DNA from: Pseudomonas fluorescens
GTDB lineage: Bacteria > Pseudomonadota > Gammaproteobacteria > Pseudomonadales > Pseudomonadaceae
Reading direction: 5' to 3'
DNA: 64,000 bases
Assembly: GCF_000967965.1 (NCBI RefSeq)
Contig: NZ_LACC01000011.1
Location: 186,001 to 250,000, forward strand
In this document: positions 27,808 through 38,340 of the stretch, in pieces
Layout: each line of letters begins with the position of its first letter
Position numbering within the stretch: position 1 is the first letter of the stretch
Position numbers and translations under genes: made by a program
Notes under the pieces: model-generated
Database searches by the model: none
Seen by the model: the letters and a program-made list of their open reading frames with translations, nothing else
Told to the model about the DNA's origin: nothing

Positions 27808-28545
27808 TCAGCCCGCCGCCTCAACTGTCCCGATGAAATTCGCCAGCTCCGCCGTCTGCGGGTTGGCGAACAACACCTTCGGATCGCCTGTCTCATGCAC
27901 CTTGCCCTGGTGCATGAACACCAACTTGTCCCCAACCTCCCGGGCGAAGCGCATTTCGTGGGTGACCATGATCAGCGTCATGCCTTCCCTGGCCAGTTGC
28001 CGGACCACGCTCAGCACTTCGTTGACCAGTTCCGGGTCCAGCGCCGAGGTGATTTCGTCGCATAGCAAAACCTTCGGCGACATCGCCAGTGCCCGGGCAA
28101 TCGCCACCCGCTGTTGCTGCCCGCCGGACAGTCGATCAGGGAAAGCATCGAACTTTTCCCCCAGCCCGACCCTTTCCAGCATCTGCCGCGCCAGTTCGGC
28201 GGCCTTGGCTTTTGGCACTTTCTGCACCACTTGCGGCGCGAGCATGACGTTCTCGCCGACGGTCAGGTGCGGGAACAGGTTGAACTGCTGGAACACCATC
28301 CCGACTTTCTGCCGCAGGCTGCGCAGGTCGGCGCGGGCGGCGTCGAGGTACTCGCCGTCGACTTCGATCACGCCGTCGTTGATCGACTCCAGGCCGTTGA
28401 GAGTGCGCAGCAGGGTGGACTTGCCCGAGCCACTACGACCGATGATCGCCACCACCTGGCCTTCCTCGATGCTCAGGTCGATGCCTTTGAGCACATGGTG
28501 ATCGCCGTAGTATTTATGCAGGGCGGAAATTCTAAGCAGAGGCAT
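27808..28545 (-). CDS. Polar amino-acid ABC transporter ATPase
   Basis: This 245-residue ATPase has Walker A GRSGSGKSTLL near residue 37, signature LSGGQQQRVAIARAL near 137 and Walker B VLLCDEITSALDPE near 158, with the H-loop in VTHEMRFAREVGD. It is closest in type to GlnQ/HisP. The ATG at 28545 has GGAGA upstream and lies inside the end of the permease gene (14-base overlap). It powers import by the two permeases encoded just upstream in the same operon. Confidence 0.95.
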   Translation of the reverse strand: MPLLRISALHKYYGDHHVLKGIDLSIEEGQVVAIIGRSGSGKSTLLRTLNGLESINDGVIEVDGEYLDAARADLRSLRQKVGMVFQQFNLFPHLTVGENVMLAPQVVQKVPKAKAAELARQMLERVGLGEKFDAFPDRLSGGQQQRVAIARALAMSPKVLLCDEITSALDPELVNEVLSVVRQLAREGMTLIMVTHEMRFAREVGDKLVFMHQGKVHETGDPKVLFANPQTAELANFIGTVEAAG

Positions 28546-29182
28546 GCAGTCTCCTTTCCAGGTAGCGCGCACTGAGCGACAAGGGGTAGCACAGCAGGAA
28601 GTAGCCGAGGGCGACGAGGCCGTAGACCATGAACGGTTCGAAGGTGGCGTTGGCGAGCATGCCGCCGGTCTTGGTCAGCTCGGTGAAGCCGATGATCGAG
28701 GTCACGGCGGTGCCTTTGACCACTTGCACCGAAAAACCCACGGTCGGCGCCACGGCGATGCGCAGGGCCTGGGGCAGGATCACATGGCGCAATTGTTCCA
28801 GCGGGTTCAGCGCCAGGCTCGATGAGGCCTCCCATTGGCCGTTGGGAATCGAATCGACGCAACCGCGCCAGATCTCCGCCAGATAAGCACTGGTGAACAA
28901 CGTCAGTGCAATCGCCGCCGCCATCCACGGCGAAATCTCTATCCCGGCCAACGCGACGCCGAAAAACACCAGGAACAGCTGCATCAATAGCGGTGTGCCC
29001 TGGAACAGTTCGATGTAAGTGCGGGCGAAACTGCGCGGCAGGGATTTGTCCGAGATGCGCATGACCATGATCAGCAAGCCGATCAGCCCGCCGCCAATGA
29101 ACGCCACCAGCGACAGCGCTAGCGTCCATTGCAGGCCCATGAGCAGGTTGCGCACGATGTCCCAGAGGGTGAAATCGCTCAT
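28532..29182 (-). CDS. Amino-acid ABC transporter permease (second)
   Basis: This 216-residue HisM/GlnP-type permease starts MSDFTLWDIVRNLLMGLQWT. It has about five helices, and the EAA loop near residue 125 reads ASSSLALNPLEQLRHVILPQA. It probably pairs with the adjacent permease as a heterodimer. It overlaps the ATPase gene by 14 bases at its end and the upstream permease by four bases at its start. The in-frame region further upstream belongs to that permease. Confidence 0.94.
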   Translation of the reverse strand: MSDFTLWDIVRNLLMGLQWTLALSLVAFIGGGLIGLLIMVMRISDKSLPRSFARTYIELFQGTPLLMQLFLVFFGVALAGIEISPWMAAAIALTLFTSAYLAEIWRGCVDSIPNGQWEASSSLALNPLEQLRHVILPQALRIAVAPTVGFSVQVVKGTAVTSIIGFTELTKTGGMLANATFEPFMVYGLVALGYFLLCYPLSLSARYLERRLHASA

Positions 29183-29847
29183 CGGCTGCTCCTTGCAATG
29201 AAGCGGTGGCCGATCCAGTTCAGCAACTGGCGGATCAGCAGCGCCATGCACAGGTACAGCAGCGTGGTCAGGGCGTAGGTTTCAAAGGCGCGGAAGTTGC
29301 GCGACTGAATGAAGTTGGCGGCGAAACTCAGCTCTTCGGTGGCGATCTGCGAGCAGACTGCCGAACCGAGCATGACGATAATGATCTGGCTGCTCAGGGC
29401 CGGCCAGACTTTGCCCAGTGCCGGCAGCAGCACTACATGGCGAAACGCTTCGAAGCGCGTCATCGCCAGTGCCGCTGCGGCTTCCAGCTGACCCCGGGGA
29501 ATTGCCTGGATGCCGGCGCGGATGATCTCGGTGGAATAGGCGCCGAGGTTGATGACCATCGCCAGCACCGCCGCCTGCCATTCGGAAATCTGCACGCCCA
29601 GGGACGGCAAGCCGAAGAAGATGAAAAATAACTGCACCAGGAATGGCGTGTTGCGGATCAACTCGACATAGACCGCGAAAATCCCCGCGAAAGGCCGGAT
29701 GTTCCACGCCCGCACCAGCGCCCCGACGATGCCCAGCCCCACGCCGAGCACAGCGCCGATGGCGGTCAGCTCAAGGGTGAACAACGCACCGCGCAGCAAC
29801 AGGTCGGTGTTGTTCACCACCGGCAGGAAATCGAACTGATAAGCCAT
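29179..29847 (-). CDS. Amino-acid ABC transporter permease (first)
   Basis: This 222-residue permease begins MAYQFDFLPVVNNTDLLLRG. Membrane helices and the motifs FVQLFFIFFGLPSLGVQ-like near 73 and EAAAALAMTRFEAFRHVVLLPA near 120 (EAA loop) identify the polar amino-acid uptake family. It follows the binding-protein gene by 22 bases, so the four genes form one reverse-strand operon. Confidence 0.94.
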   Translation of the reverse strand: MAYQFDFLPVVNNTDLLLRGALFTLELTAIGAVLGVGLGIVGALVRAWNIRPFAGIFAVYVELIRNTPFLVQLFFIFFGLPSLGVQISEWQAAVLAMVINLGAYSTEIIRAGIQAIPRGQLEAAAALAMTRFEAFRHVVLLPALGKVWPALSSQIIIVMLGSAVCSQIATEELSFAANFIQSRNFRAFETYALTTLLYLCMALLIRQLLNWIGHRFIARSSR

Positions 29848-29869
29848 AAAACGTCTCCAGCGCGCCGAA

Positions 29870-30655
29870 TCAGAGATCGGCCGGCAGCGGCTCTTTCAGC
29901 CAGGTCAGGGCGTTCTTTTCCAGCGCGCCGTCAGTCTTGGCGGTCACGAGGATCTGGTTGACCTTGTCCAGCAGCGCCGGCTCGTTCTTGTTGACGCCGA
30001 CGTAGACCGGCGAATCCTTGAGTTTCACTTTCAGCGCCGGCACCCGTTTCGGGCTCTTTTCGCTGATGGCAACCATCACCACGTTGCCGCTGGCGATCAG
30101 GTCGACTTGCCCGGCCAGGTACGCGGCAATGGTCGAGTTGTTGTCTTCGAAACGCTTGATGGTCACGCCTTCGGGGGCGACCTTGGTCAGCTCGATGTCT
30201 TCGATGGCACCACGGGTGACGCTGATGGTTTTGCCCTTGAGATCGTCCAGGCCCTTGATGTCGGCGTCTGGCGGACCGAACACGGCGAGGTAGAACGGTG
30301 CGTAGGCGCGGGAGAAGTCGATGACTTTTTCGCGCTCCGGGTTCTTGCCGAGGCTGGAGATCACCAGGTCGACCTTGCCGGTGGTGAGGAACGGGATGCG
30401 GTTGGTGCTGTTGACCGGGGTCAGTTCGAGCTTGACCTTGAGCTGATCGGCCAGCAGTTTTGCGGTGTCGATATCGAGGCCACGGGGTTTCATGTCCGGG
30501 CCGACCGAGCCGAACGGCGGGAAGTCCTGGGGCACGGCGACCTTGAGGACGCCGCGCTTGACCACATCCTCCAGACCGTCGGCATGGGCGGGTGCCTGGC
30601 TCAGCATCAGGCTGGCGAACAAGGCTGCGAGGAGGGCGCTGTAACGCTGGGTCAT
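29870..30655 (-). CDS. Periplasmic amino-acid binding protein (family 3)
   Basis: This 261-residue protein has a signal peptide (MTQRYSALLAALFASLMLSQ, cleavage after AHA near residue 25) and a bacterial solute-binding family 3 fold: LKVAVPQDFPPFGSVGPDM near 38, GLDIDTAKLLADQLKVKLEL near 58, and PEREKVIDFSRAYAPFYLAV near 98. The ligand-binding Asp in GLDID is typical for amino acids. The start at 30655 is preceded by GGAGAT. The exact ligand is unknown. The divergent GntR gene next door likely controls it. Confidence 0.95.
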   Translation of the reverse strand: MTQRYSALLAALFASLMLSQAPAHADGLEDVVKRGVLKVAVPQDFPPFGSVGPDMKPRGLDIDTAKLLADQLKVKLELTPVNSTNRIPFLTTGKVDLVISSLGKNPEREKVIDFSRAYAPFYLAVFGPPDADIKGLDDLKGKTISVTRGAIEDIELTKVAPEGVTIKRFEDNNSTIAAYLAGQVDLIASGNVVMVAISEKSPKRVPALKVKLKDSPVYVGVNKNEPALLDKVNQILVTAKTDGALEKNALTWLKEPLPADL

Positions 30656-30769
30656 GGCAAATCTCCGGATCGGCAAGAAGTGATTTCTGTGGATCGACAG
30701 AGCATGGGCCATGCCAACATGGGGTTTTGAGGGCGCCAGGGCGCGGTTTTGCTGGCGTCGCACGGTCTT

Positions 30770-30784
30770 ACTGGTCTGAACAGT
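30770..30784. promoter_or_regulatory. Candidate GntR/FadR-type operator
   Basis: ACTGGTCTGAACAGT is a 15-base palindrome with one mismatched pair, containing the TGGTC-type half-sites seen in FadR-subfamily operators. It lies about midway between the divergent binding-protein and regulator starts. Its role is inferred from position and symmetry. Confidence 0.4.
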
Positions 30785-30911
30785 CAGGTTGCGTTTCGCA
30801 CCCCGATGGCGCAGCCGTGAAAATCACCGAACCCCCATGGGGCACGACTTGCCGGGCGTCGCGAATAGCTTTACAACTGAGCGCACATTGGCCTGGTTCG
30901 TCTGGAAAACC

Positions 30912-31619
30912 ATGAACTCGATCTCCCGCGCCGTACCTGAAGTGGCGCTGCAAGCCATCCGCAAACTGATTACCGAACAGGGCTTCGGGCCTGGGGATGC
31001 CTTGCCCTCGCAACGGGACCTGGCGGTGCAATTGGGGGTCAGTCGGGCGTCGTTGCGCGAGGCGTTGTCATCGCTGAGTGCGCTGGGCGTCATCAGCATC
31101 CAGCCGGGTAAAGGCGTGTTCGTGCAATCGCCGGTGGAGTTGCCGCGAGGCGATGCGGCGCCGGGCTGGCCGTTCGCGGCGCAGGCTTCGCCGCTGGACA
31201 TCTTTCAACTGCGCTATGCGCTGGAGGGGTTTGCTGCGGGGTTGGCGGCCGTAACCTTGAGCACCGACGAACTCGATGTGCTGGAAGACAATGTCGCCGC
31301 CATGCGTAACGAGCTCAAGTCCGGCGACTTCGAAGCCGCGGCCCGCCTGGATTTCGAATTCCACCGCCGCATCCTGCTGGCCAGCGGCAATCAGGCGATG
31401 CTGAGCATCCTGACCGCCAGCGCCGACATCTTCCTGGAAAGCCAGAAGCTACCGTTCATCCGGGTCGAGCGGGCCATGGAAACCTGGCAGGAACACCGCA
31501 AAATCCTTCGTGCGCTGGCTCGCCGGGCGTCTGGCGCCGCGCAAAAGGCCATGCAAGAGCACGTACGCAATGCCGCGTTGCGCACCGGAATCGCGTTCAT
31601 CGCTCCCGTCACTTCATGA
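30912..31619 (+). CDS. GntR-family regulator, FadR subfamily
   Basis: This 235-residue protein has an N-terminal winged helix (residues about 8-75; GDALPSQRDLAVQLGVSRASLREALSSL) and a C-terminal FCD ligand domain with metal-type residues (DFEFHRRILLASGNQAML near 145, EHRKILRALARR near 195). It probably represses the divergent amino-acid ABC operon until its ligand appears. I chose the ATG at 30912, with GGAAAA before it; the frame opens upstream without family similarity. Confidence 0.92.
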   Translation: MNSISRAVPEVALQAIRKLITEQGFGPGDALPSQRDLAVQLGVSRASLREALSSLSALGVISIQPGKGVFVQSPVELPRGDAAPGWPFAAQASPLDIFQLRYALEGFAAGLAAVTLSTDELDVLEDNVAAMRNELKSGDFEAAARLDFEFHRRILLASGNQAMLSILTASADIFLESQKLPFIRVERAMETWQEHRKILRALARRASGAAQKAMQEHVRNAALRTGIAFIAPVTS

Positions 31620-31739
31620 CCTGAGCTATACCCAAACTCATGAATCACCATAGCGAGACTCAATCATCTGCACCTTCCTGAACGAGGGAAGGACCGCTAT
31701 GATGGGCCACGTTTTTTTGCTTACAACCTGGAGAATTCC

Positions 31740-32069
31740 ATGAGCAGCGATCTTATCAAACACGTTAGCGACGCTAGCTTCGAGGCCGACGTACTCAAGG
31801 CCGAAGGCGCTGTACTGGTCGACTACTGGGCTGAATGGTGCGGCCCTTGCAAAATGATCGCTCCGGTTCTGGACGAAATTGCCGAGACTTACAAAGGCAA
31901 GCTGACCGTTGCCAAGCTGAACATCGACGAAAACCAGGAAACCCCGGCCAAGCACGGCGTGCGCGGTATCCCGACCCTGATGCTGTTCAAGAACGGCAAC
32001 GTTGAAGCGACCAAGGTCGGCGCACTGTCGAAGTCGCAACTGGCTGCCTTCCTCGACGCCAACATCTAA
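31740..32069 (+). CDS. trxA: Thioredoxin
   Basis: This 109-residue protein contains the WCGPCK redox motif near residue 33, the buried Asp in VDYWAEWCG, and cis-Pro in [11 protein letters not shown] near 76. It reduces disulfides in cytosolic proteins, including ribonucleotide reductase. CTGGAGAA precedes the ATG. A strong terminator follows, and rho lies 247 bases downstream, the usual trxA-rho neighbourhood. Confidence 0.99.
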   Translation: MSSDLIKHVSDASFEADVLKAEGAVLVDYWAEWCGPCKMIAPVLDEIAETYKGKLTVAKLNIDENQETPAKHGVRGIPTLMLFKNGNVEATKVGALSKSQLAAFLDANI

Positions 32070-32090
32070 GCGTCGCTGCAAAGTGTCCTG

Positions 32091-32119
32091 AAAAAGCCCC
32101 GCAAATAGCGGGGCTTTTT
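32091..32119 (+). terminator. Rho-independent terminator of trxA
   Basis: AAAAAGCCCCGC pairs with GCGGGGCTTTTT around AAATA. It separates trxA from the rho leader. Confidence 0.92.
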
Positions 32120-32316
32120 GCGTATTCAGGGCTAGACGCTCCTAAACTCAGGTGTTACATTCGGCCCCGCACTGGTTTCTCCATTGCCCCCTGCTAGCCG
32201 TCGCCGACGCACTCCTTTTCGAATAAGTACGCGATCCTGTCGCCTTCTCTGCGGCGCGGCCTCATTAAGCCAAAAGCTTAATTTCCCCCCTCCATAAATG
32301 ATTACGTCATTCCTAT
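32120..32316 (+). ncRNA. rho 5' leader region (Pseudomon-Rho motif candidate)
   Basis: About 200 non-coding bases lie between the trxA terminator and the rho start. A conserved leader RNA, the Pseudomon-Rho motif, has been described upstream of rho in pseudomonads; this sits in the right place. The last 100 bases hold a pyrimidine-rich stretch, AATTTCCCCCCTCC (32280-32293), and a short AAGCNNNAAGCTT-like repeat just before it. I did not fold it, so motif membership rests on position. Confidence 0.5.

Positions 32317-32330
<14 letters not shown>
32298..32330 (+). other. Possible 10-codon upstream ORF overlapping the rho start
   Basis: ATG at 32298 encodes [10 protein letters not shown] and stops at 32330, overlapping the rho ATG at 32317 in another frame. 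Neither start has a visible Shine-Dalgarno sequence. It could couple or limit rho translation, or be chance. Confidence 0.25.
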
Positions 32331-33576
<1,246 letters not shown>

Positions 33577-33598
33577 CATCGTCCGTTGAGTTCAAGAG

Positions 33599-33628
33599 AA
33601 TGGCGTCCCGGTGGGGCGCCATTTTTTT
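33599..33628 (+). terminator. Rho-independent terminator of rho
   Basis: AATGGCGTCCC pairs imperfectly with GGGGCGCCATT and is followed by seven T residues. Confidence 0.9.
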
Positions 33629-33766
33629 GCCTGCAATTTTTTGCCCGGGCCATGGGATGTTTTTGATTGGCCAGGGTCAGTTGCTTGGCACTTCAACCAG
33701 CCGCGTTTGCAGTCATCGTCCGGGGACGATGCTCAAACGCGCTGAAAACAACGATCTGACTGGTTT

Positions 33767-35770
33767 ATGTTTATGAGCACACTGGCTTATCGAAGGGATA
33801 TCGACGGCTTGCGCGCGGTGGCGGTGATTGCTGTCGTGCTGTTTCATTTTGGCGTTCCCGGATTTACCGGCGGCTTTGTCGGCGTGGATGTGTTTTTCGT
33901 GATTTCCGGTTACCTGATCACCTCGATCATCTGGAATCAGCGCCAGGCCGGGCAATTCAGCTTCGTCGATTTCTGGGTCCGGCGTGCACGGCGGATTTTG
34001 CCGGCATTGTTCGCGATGATCATCGCGGTGCTGGCGGTCGGCTGGTTTTTGCTGGCACCGAAGGATTACGACGAGCTGGGGCGATCGGTGCGTTACCAGG
34101 TGATGTTCGTGTCCAACATCCTGTTCATGCGCCAGGACGGCTATTTCGATGTCGCCTCCGACCTGAAGCCCCTGCTGCACACCTGGTCGCTGGCGGTGGA
34201 GGAACAGTTTTACATCGTCTTCCCGTTGCTGCTGACACTGCTGTCGAGCCGTCTCAGGCATTGGCGACTGGCGCTGTTCGGCGTATTGCTGCTGTCCTTT
34301 GGCTTGAGCGTGTGGGCCGTCGCCCATCATCCGGAAAAAGCCTTCTTCCTGCTGCCGATGCGTGCGTGGGAACTGTTGGCCGGTGCGATGCTGGCGGTAG
34401 CGCCCAAGTCTGCATGGCGTCTCAAGCCGATGGCGGCGCAGTGGCTGAGCCTGCTCGGCATGGTGCTGATACTGTTGGCGGTGTTCGGTTATGACAAGGC
34501 CACGCCATTCCCGGGCGTCGCGGCGTTGCTTCCGGTGCTTGGTGTGGTGCTGCTGATTCTGGCCAACGGTCATCGTGAAACCTGGGCTGGTCAGTTTTTG
34601 AGCAGTCGGGTGATGGTCGGCCTCGGCCTGGTTTCTTATTCCTGGTACCTGTGGCACTGGCCGGTGTTCGTATTCTCCAGCTATGCCAGCGTCGGTGAAC
34701 CGAGTGCTTTCGACAGTGCCGGGTTGATTCTGCTGACGCTGTTGCTGGGTTATCTGTCCTGGAAATTCGTCGAAACCCCGTTTCGTGAGCGTCGCCTGCT
34801 CGCCGGACGCCGACAGGTTCTGCTCGCCGGCGCCTGCGGTATCCTGCTGCTCGGCCTGGCCGGGCAAACCTTGCGATGGACCGACGGCTTGCCGTGGCGT
34901 CTGTCTGACCAGGTCCTGCAATACGCAAAGGGTCGCGAATGGCGGCCGGAGCTGATGGCCTGCCTGGCCGATGACAAGACGCCGGATGACAAGTTGTTCT
35001 GCCGTTATGGCGCACAAAATCGCCTGCCCCCAGCGCTTGTCTGGGGCGATAGTCATGCCACGGCATTGATCCCGGTTTTCGACGAGGGTGCCAAGGCCCA
35101 TGGCGTCAACGTGATCCTGGCCAGTTCTCCCGGTTGTGTGCCAGTCGATGGCCTGGAGCACGATGCGCGTTGTGCGCGGTTCAATCGGCGGGTTGAACAG
35201 GCCTTGGAGTCGCAAGCCGTCAGCGATGTGGTGTTGGTGGCGCACTGGAGCCTGTACCTCTATGGCGACGGCAAAGGCGATCTTGGTCACGCTCTGAAAA
35301 GCGCTGACGGGCACTACGACCGTGCCAGTGCCGAACAGCGTCTGGCCGATGGCTTGCGTAACCGGGTCGCGCAATTGCGTGCCGGCGGACATCGGGTCTG
35401 GCTGGTAAAAGAGGTGCCGTTGCAGCCCTTCAGCCCACCGTATCGCCTCACACGTCTGGCAATGCTGGACCGTCCGGTCGACGATGTTGGGCTGGCGCTC
35501 GCAGAGCACCACAAGCGCCAGGCATTCATCAGTCAATTGTTCGCACAACTGGCGCAAGACCCGGCGGTACGGGTGGTGGACCCGGCGCCGAGGTTATGTG
35601 ACGCGAGCGGCCTGTGCCGCGCCGAACGCGGCGGCTACTCGTTGTACACCGATGACAATCACCTCTCGGAAGTCGGTGCGCGGTTCGTGGCGCCGATCCT
35701 CGAACCGCTGTTTGTCAGTCTGCAAGCCGGGGCAAACCCGGGGAAACCGCAGGTGAATGCATCCAGATAA
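33767..35770 (+). CDS. OafA/YrhL-type acyltransferase with SGNH domain
   Basis: This 667-residue protein has an N-terminal acyltransferase-3 membrane domain with about ten helices (YRRDIDGLRAVAVIAVVLFH at the start, FFVISGYLIT near 43, TWSLAVEEQFYIVFP near 142) and a C-terminal periplasmic SGNH hydrolase domain from about 410. The latter has WGDSHATALIP near 425 and DDNHLSEVGARF near 627, which supply the catalytic Ser and Asp-His. Such proteins acetylate O-antigen or other cell-surface sugars. The start could be the ATG at 33767 or 33773; neither has a good ribosome site. It stands alone between rho and ubiD. Confidence 0.93.
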   Translation: MFMSTLAYRRDIDGLRAVAVIAVVLFHFGVPGFTGGFVGVDVFFVISGYLITSIIWNQRQAGQFSFVDFWVRRARRILPALFAMIIAVLAVGWFLLAPKDYDELGRSVRYQVMFVSNILFMRQDGYFDVASDLKPLLHTWSLAVEEQFYIVFPLLLTLLSSRLRHWRLALFGVLLLSFGLSVWAVAHHPEKAFFLLPMRAWELLAGAMLAVAPKSAWRLKPMAAQWLSLLGMVLILLAVFGYDKATPFPGVAALLPVLGVVLLILANGHRETWAGQFLSSRVMVGLGLVSYSWYLWHWPVFVFSSYASVGEPSAFDSAGLILLTLLLGYLSWKFVETPFRERRLLAGRRQVLLAGACGILLLGLAGQTLRWTDGLPWRLSDQVLQYAKGREWRPELMACLADDKTPDDKLFCRYGAQNRLPPALVWGDSHATALIPVFDEGAKAHGVNVILASSPGCVPVDGLEHDARCARFNRRVEQALESQAVSDVVLVAHWSLYLYGDGKGDLGHALKSADGHYDRASAEQRLADGLRNRVAQLRAGGHRVWLVKEVPLQPFSPPYRLTRLAMLDRPVDDVGLALAEHHKRQAFISQLFAQLAQDPAVRVVDPAPRLCDASGLCRAERGGYSLYTDDNHLSEVGARFVAPILEPLFVSLQAGANPGKPQVNASR

Positions 35771-35839
35771 GCAGCGATAAGCTGCCAGCGGCCGGCAGAG
35801 CAGGTAGGATGTACGCCTATTTTTCGGGTGCCATCATCA

Positions 35840-37306
35840 ATGAAATTCAAGGATCTTCGGGATTTCGTGCAGCAGCTTGAGCAGCGCGGAGAGTTGAAAC
35901 GCATCCAGATCCCCGTCTCTCCAGTGCTGGAGATGACCGAGGTGTGTGATCGCACGCTGCGTGCCAAAGGCCCGGCGCTGTTGTTCGAAAAGCCGACAGG
36001 CTATGACATCCCGGTGCTCGGCAACCTGTTCGGCACCCCCGAGCGGGTCGCCATGGGCATGGGTGCCGAGTCGGTCAGCGAGCTGCGCGAGATCGGCAAG
36101 CTGCTGGCGTTCCTCAAGGAACCCGAGCCGCCGAAGGGCCTGAAGGATGCCTGGTCCAAGCTGCCGATCTTCCGCAAGATCATTTCGATGGCGCCGAAAG
36201 TCGTCAAGGACGCGGTGTGCCAGGAAGTGGTCATCGAGGGTGACGACGTCGACCTGGCCATGTTGCCGGTGCAGACTTGCTGGCCGGGCGACGTCGGTCC
36301 TCTGATCACCTGGGGCCTGACCGTCACCAAAGGCCCGAACAAGGATCGCCAGAACCTCGGCATCTACCGTCAGCAGGTGATTGGTCGCAACAAGGTCATC
36401 ATGCGCTGGCTGAGCCACCGTGGCGGCGCGCTGGATTACCGCGAGTGGTGCGAAAAGCACCCAGGCCAGCCGTTCCCGGTTTCCGTGGCACTGGGCGCTG
36501 ACCCGGCGACCATCCTCGGTGCCGTGACCCCGGTGCCCGACAGCCTTTCCGAATACGCCTTCGCAGGTCTGCTGCGCGGTAACCGCACCGAGCTGGTGAA
36601 GTGCCGTGGCAACGACCTGCAAGTGCCGGCCACCGCCGAAATCATCCTCGAAGGCGTGATCCATCCGGGCGAGATGGCCGATGAAGGCCCGTACGGCGAC
36701 CACACCGGTTACTACAACGAAGTCGACAGCTTCCCGGTGTTCACCGTCGAGCGCATCACCCACCGGATCAAACCGATCTACCACAGCACCTACACCGGCC
36801 GTCCACCGGATGAGCCGGCGATCCTCGGCGTGGCATTGAACGAAGTGTTCGTGCCGATCCTGCAGAAGCAGTTTCCGGAGATCACCGATTTCTACCTGCC
36901 GCCCGAAGGTTGCTCGTACCGCATGGCCATCGTGACCATGAAGAAGTCGTATCCGGGCCACGCCAAGCGGGTAATGCTGGGTGTCTGGTCGTTTTTGCGA
37001 CAGTTCATGTACACCAAGTTCGTTATCGTCACCGACGACGATATCAACGCCCGGGACTGGAACGACGTGATCTGGGCCATCACCACGCGCATGGACCCCA
37101 AGCGCGACACGGTGATGATCGACAACACGCCGATCGACTACCTCGACTTCGCCTCGCCGGTGTCCGGCCTGGGGTCGAAAATGGGCCTTGATGCCACGCA
37201 TAAATGGCCGGGCGAAACTACCCGTGAATGGGGTCGGGTCATCGTCAAGGACGATGCCGTGACCCAGCGGATCGATGCCATCTGGAATCAGTTAGGAATA
37301 GATTGA
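35840..37306 (+). CDS. ubiD: 4-hydroxy-3-polyprenylbenzoate decarboxylase
   Basis: This 488-residue enzyme uses prenylated FMN to decarboxylate the ubiquinone precursor. The ATG at 35840 ([20 protein letters not shown]) gives the family length; a GTG four codons upstream is less likely. Motifs include [24 protein letters not shown] near 175 for cofactor binding, the Glu-rich [22 protein letters not shown] near 272 with catalytic Glu, and [20 protein letters not shown] near 395. Its TGA overlaps the next ATG (TGATG). Confidence 0.97.
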   Translation: MKFKDLRDFVQQLEQRGELKRIQIPVSPVLEMTEVCDRTLRAKGPALLFEKPTGYDIPVLGNLFGTPERVAMGMGAESVSELREIGKLLAFLKEPEPPKGLKDAWSKLPIFRKIISMAPKVVKDAVCQEVVIEGDDVDLAMLPVQTCWPGDVGPLITWGLTVTKGPNKDRQNLGIYRQQVIGRNKVIMRWLSHRGGALDYREWCEKHPGQPFPVSVALGADPATILGAVTPVPDSLSEYAFAGLLRGNRTELVKCRGNDLQVPATAEIILEGVIHPGEMADEGPYGDHTGYYNEVDSFPVFTVERITHRIKPIYHSTYTGRPPDEPAILGVALNEVFVPILQKQFPEITDFYLPPEGCSYRMAIVTMKKSYPGHAKRVMLGVWSFLRQFMYTKFVIVTDDDINARDWNDVIWAITTRMDPKRDTVMIDNTPIDYLDFASPVSGLGSKMGLDATHKWPGETTREWGRVIVKDDAVTQRIDAIWNQLGID

Positions 37307-38274
37307 TGCGTGTAACCTTGCAGCCCTCCGGAGCAATGCTTGAGATATTGCCCGGCGAGCGGATTCTCGATGGCGCACGACGTCTGGGCTACGAATGCCC
37401 GCAAAGCTGCCGCAACGGCAATTGCCACGTGTGCGCGGCGCTGCTGGTGGAAGGCCGGGTCGAGCAGGCTGGCAATGTGCGTGACCATGGCGAGTTCTAC
37501 ACTTGCATAGCGGAGCCGCTGGAAGACTGCATCGTGCTGTGGGATGGCGTGCTCGCGCTGGGAGAACTGCCGGTGCGCAGCGTGTCGTGTCAGGTCATTG
37601 AGTGCAAGGAGGTGGGGGGCGACACCTGGCGCGTACGTCTGCGGGCTCCGGCCGGCAAACCGCCGCGCTACCACGCCGGTCAGTACCTGATGATCGAGCG
37701 CGAGAATGGCGAAAAGTCCGCATTCTCCCTCGCCTCGGCACCGCATGCGGGGCGCGACCTGGAAATCCACGTACTGGCGCGCGAATCCAGTGCGTTGAGC
37801 CTGATCGAACAGCTCCAGCGCAACAGCATGGTGCGGGTCGAGTTGCCGTTTGGCGATACCCACCTGGAGGAGTTGCCGGACGGTCCTCTCGTGCTGATCG
37901 CCGCTGGTACCGGCATGGGCCAGGTCCACGGCCTGATCGAACATTGCCGGGCCACGGGTTTCAAGCATCCGGTACATTTGTATTGGGGCGTGCGTCGTCC
38001 AGAAGACTTTTACCAGGTCGAGCATTGGGACGAATGGCTGAAGCTGCCCAACCTGTTCCTGCACAAAGTCGTCAGCGATCAATGTGGTTGGGAAGGGCGG
38101 TGCGGCATGCTGCATGAAGCGGTCTGTGAAGACTTCCCTGACCTCAAGCCGTTGCACGTGTACGCCAGTGGCTCTCCGGCCATGGTCTACGGCACGCTGG
38201 ATGCGCTGGTGGAAGCAGGGATGGACGCCCACCAGATGCGTGCCGACGTTTTTGCGTATGCGCCGCGCTCTTGA
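37306..38274 (+). CDS. 2Fe-2S / flavin NAD(P)H oxidoreductase
   Basis: This 322-residue protein has an N-terminal plant-type ferredoxin domain (CPQSCRNGNCHVCAA near 31, fourth Cys in YTCIAEP near 68), an FAD domain (RYHAGQYLMIER near 123 with the RxYS-like EKSAFSLASAPH) and an NAD domain (LIAAGTGMGQVHGLIEH near 200, ASGSPAMVYGTLDAL near 288). Databases call such proteins CDP-6-deoxy-delta-3,4-glucoseen reductase. Being translationally coupled to ubiD, it more likely supplies reducing power, perhaps reduced flavin, as Fre does beside ubiD in E. coli; that is inference. Confidence 0.9.
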   Translation: MRVTLQPSGAMLEILPGERILDGARRLGYECPQSCRNGNCHVCAALLVEGRVEQAGNVRDHGEFYTCIAEPLEDCIVLWDGVLALGELPVRSVSCQVIECKEVGGDTWRVRLRAPAGKPPRYHAGQYLMIERENGEKSAFSLASAPHAGRDLEIHVLARESSALSLIEQLQRNSMVRVELPFGDTHLEELPDGPLVLIAAGTGMGQVHGLIEHCRATGFKHPVHLYWGVRRPEDFYQVEHWDEWLKLPNLFLHKVVSDQCGWEGRCGMLHEAVCEDFPDLKPLHVYASGSPAMVYGTLDALVEAGMDAHQMRADVFAYAPRS

Positions 38275-38310
38275 GCCGCGATCTTTCGTTATAACTCTAT
38301 ATATAGCCAA

Positions 38311-38340
38311 TCGGCATTTATAAACTTTTATAAATGTCGG
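38311..38340. repeat. AT-rich inverted repeat upstream of chaC
   Basis: TCGGCATTTATAAA and TTTATAAATGTCGG form 14-base arms with two mismatches around a two-base loop. The whole 206-base gap from 38275 to 38480 is clearly AT-rich compared with its surroundings and contains no gene. The repeat could be a terminator for the reductase gene or an operator for chaC. Confidence 0.7.

Noticed and set aside
33713..35557. A 614-codon frame opposite the SGNH acyltransferase gene
   Set aside because: Composition (His, Gln, Arg-rich) is typical of antisense shadows; the forward protein has clear domains.
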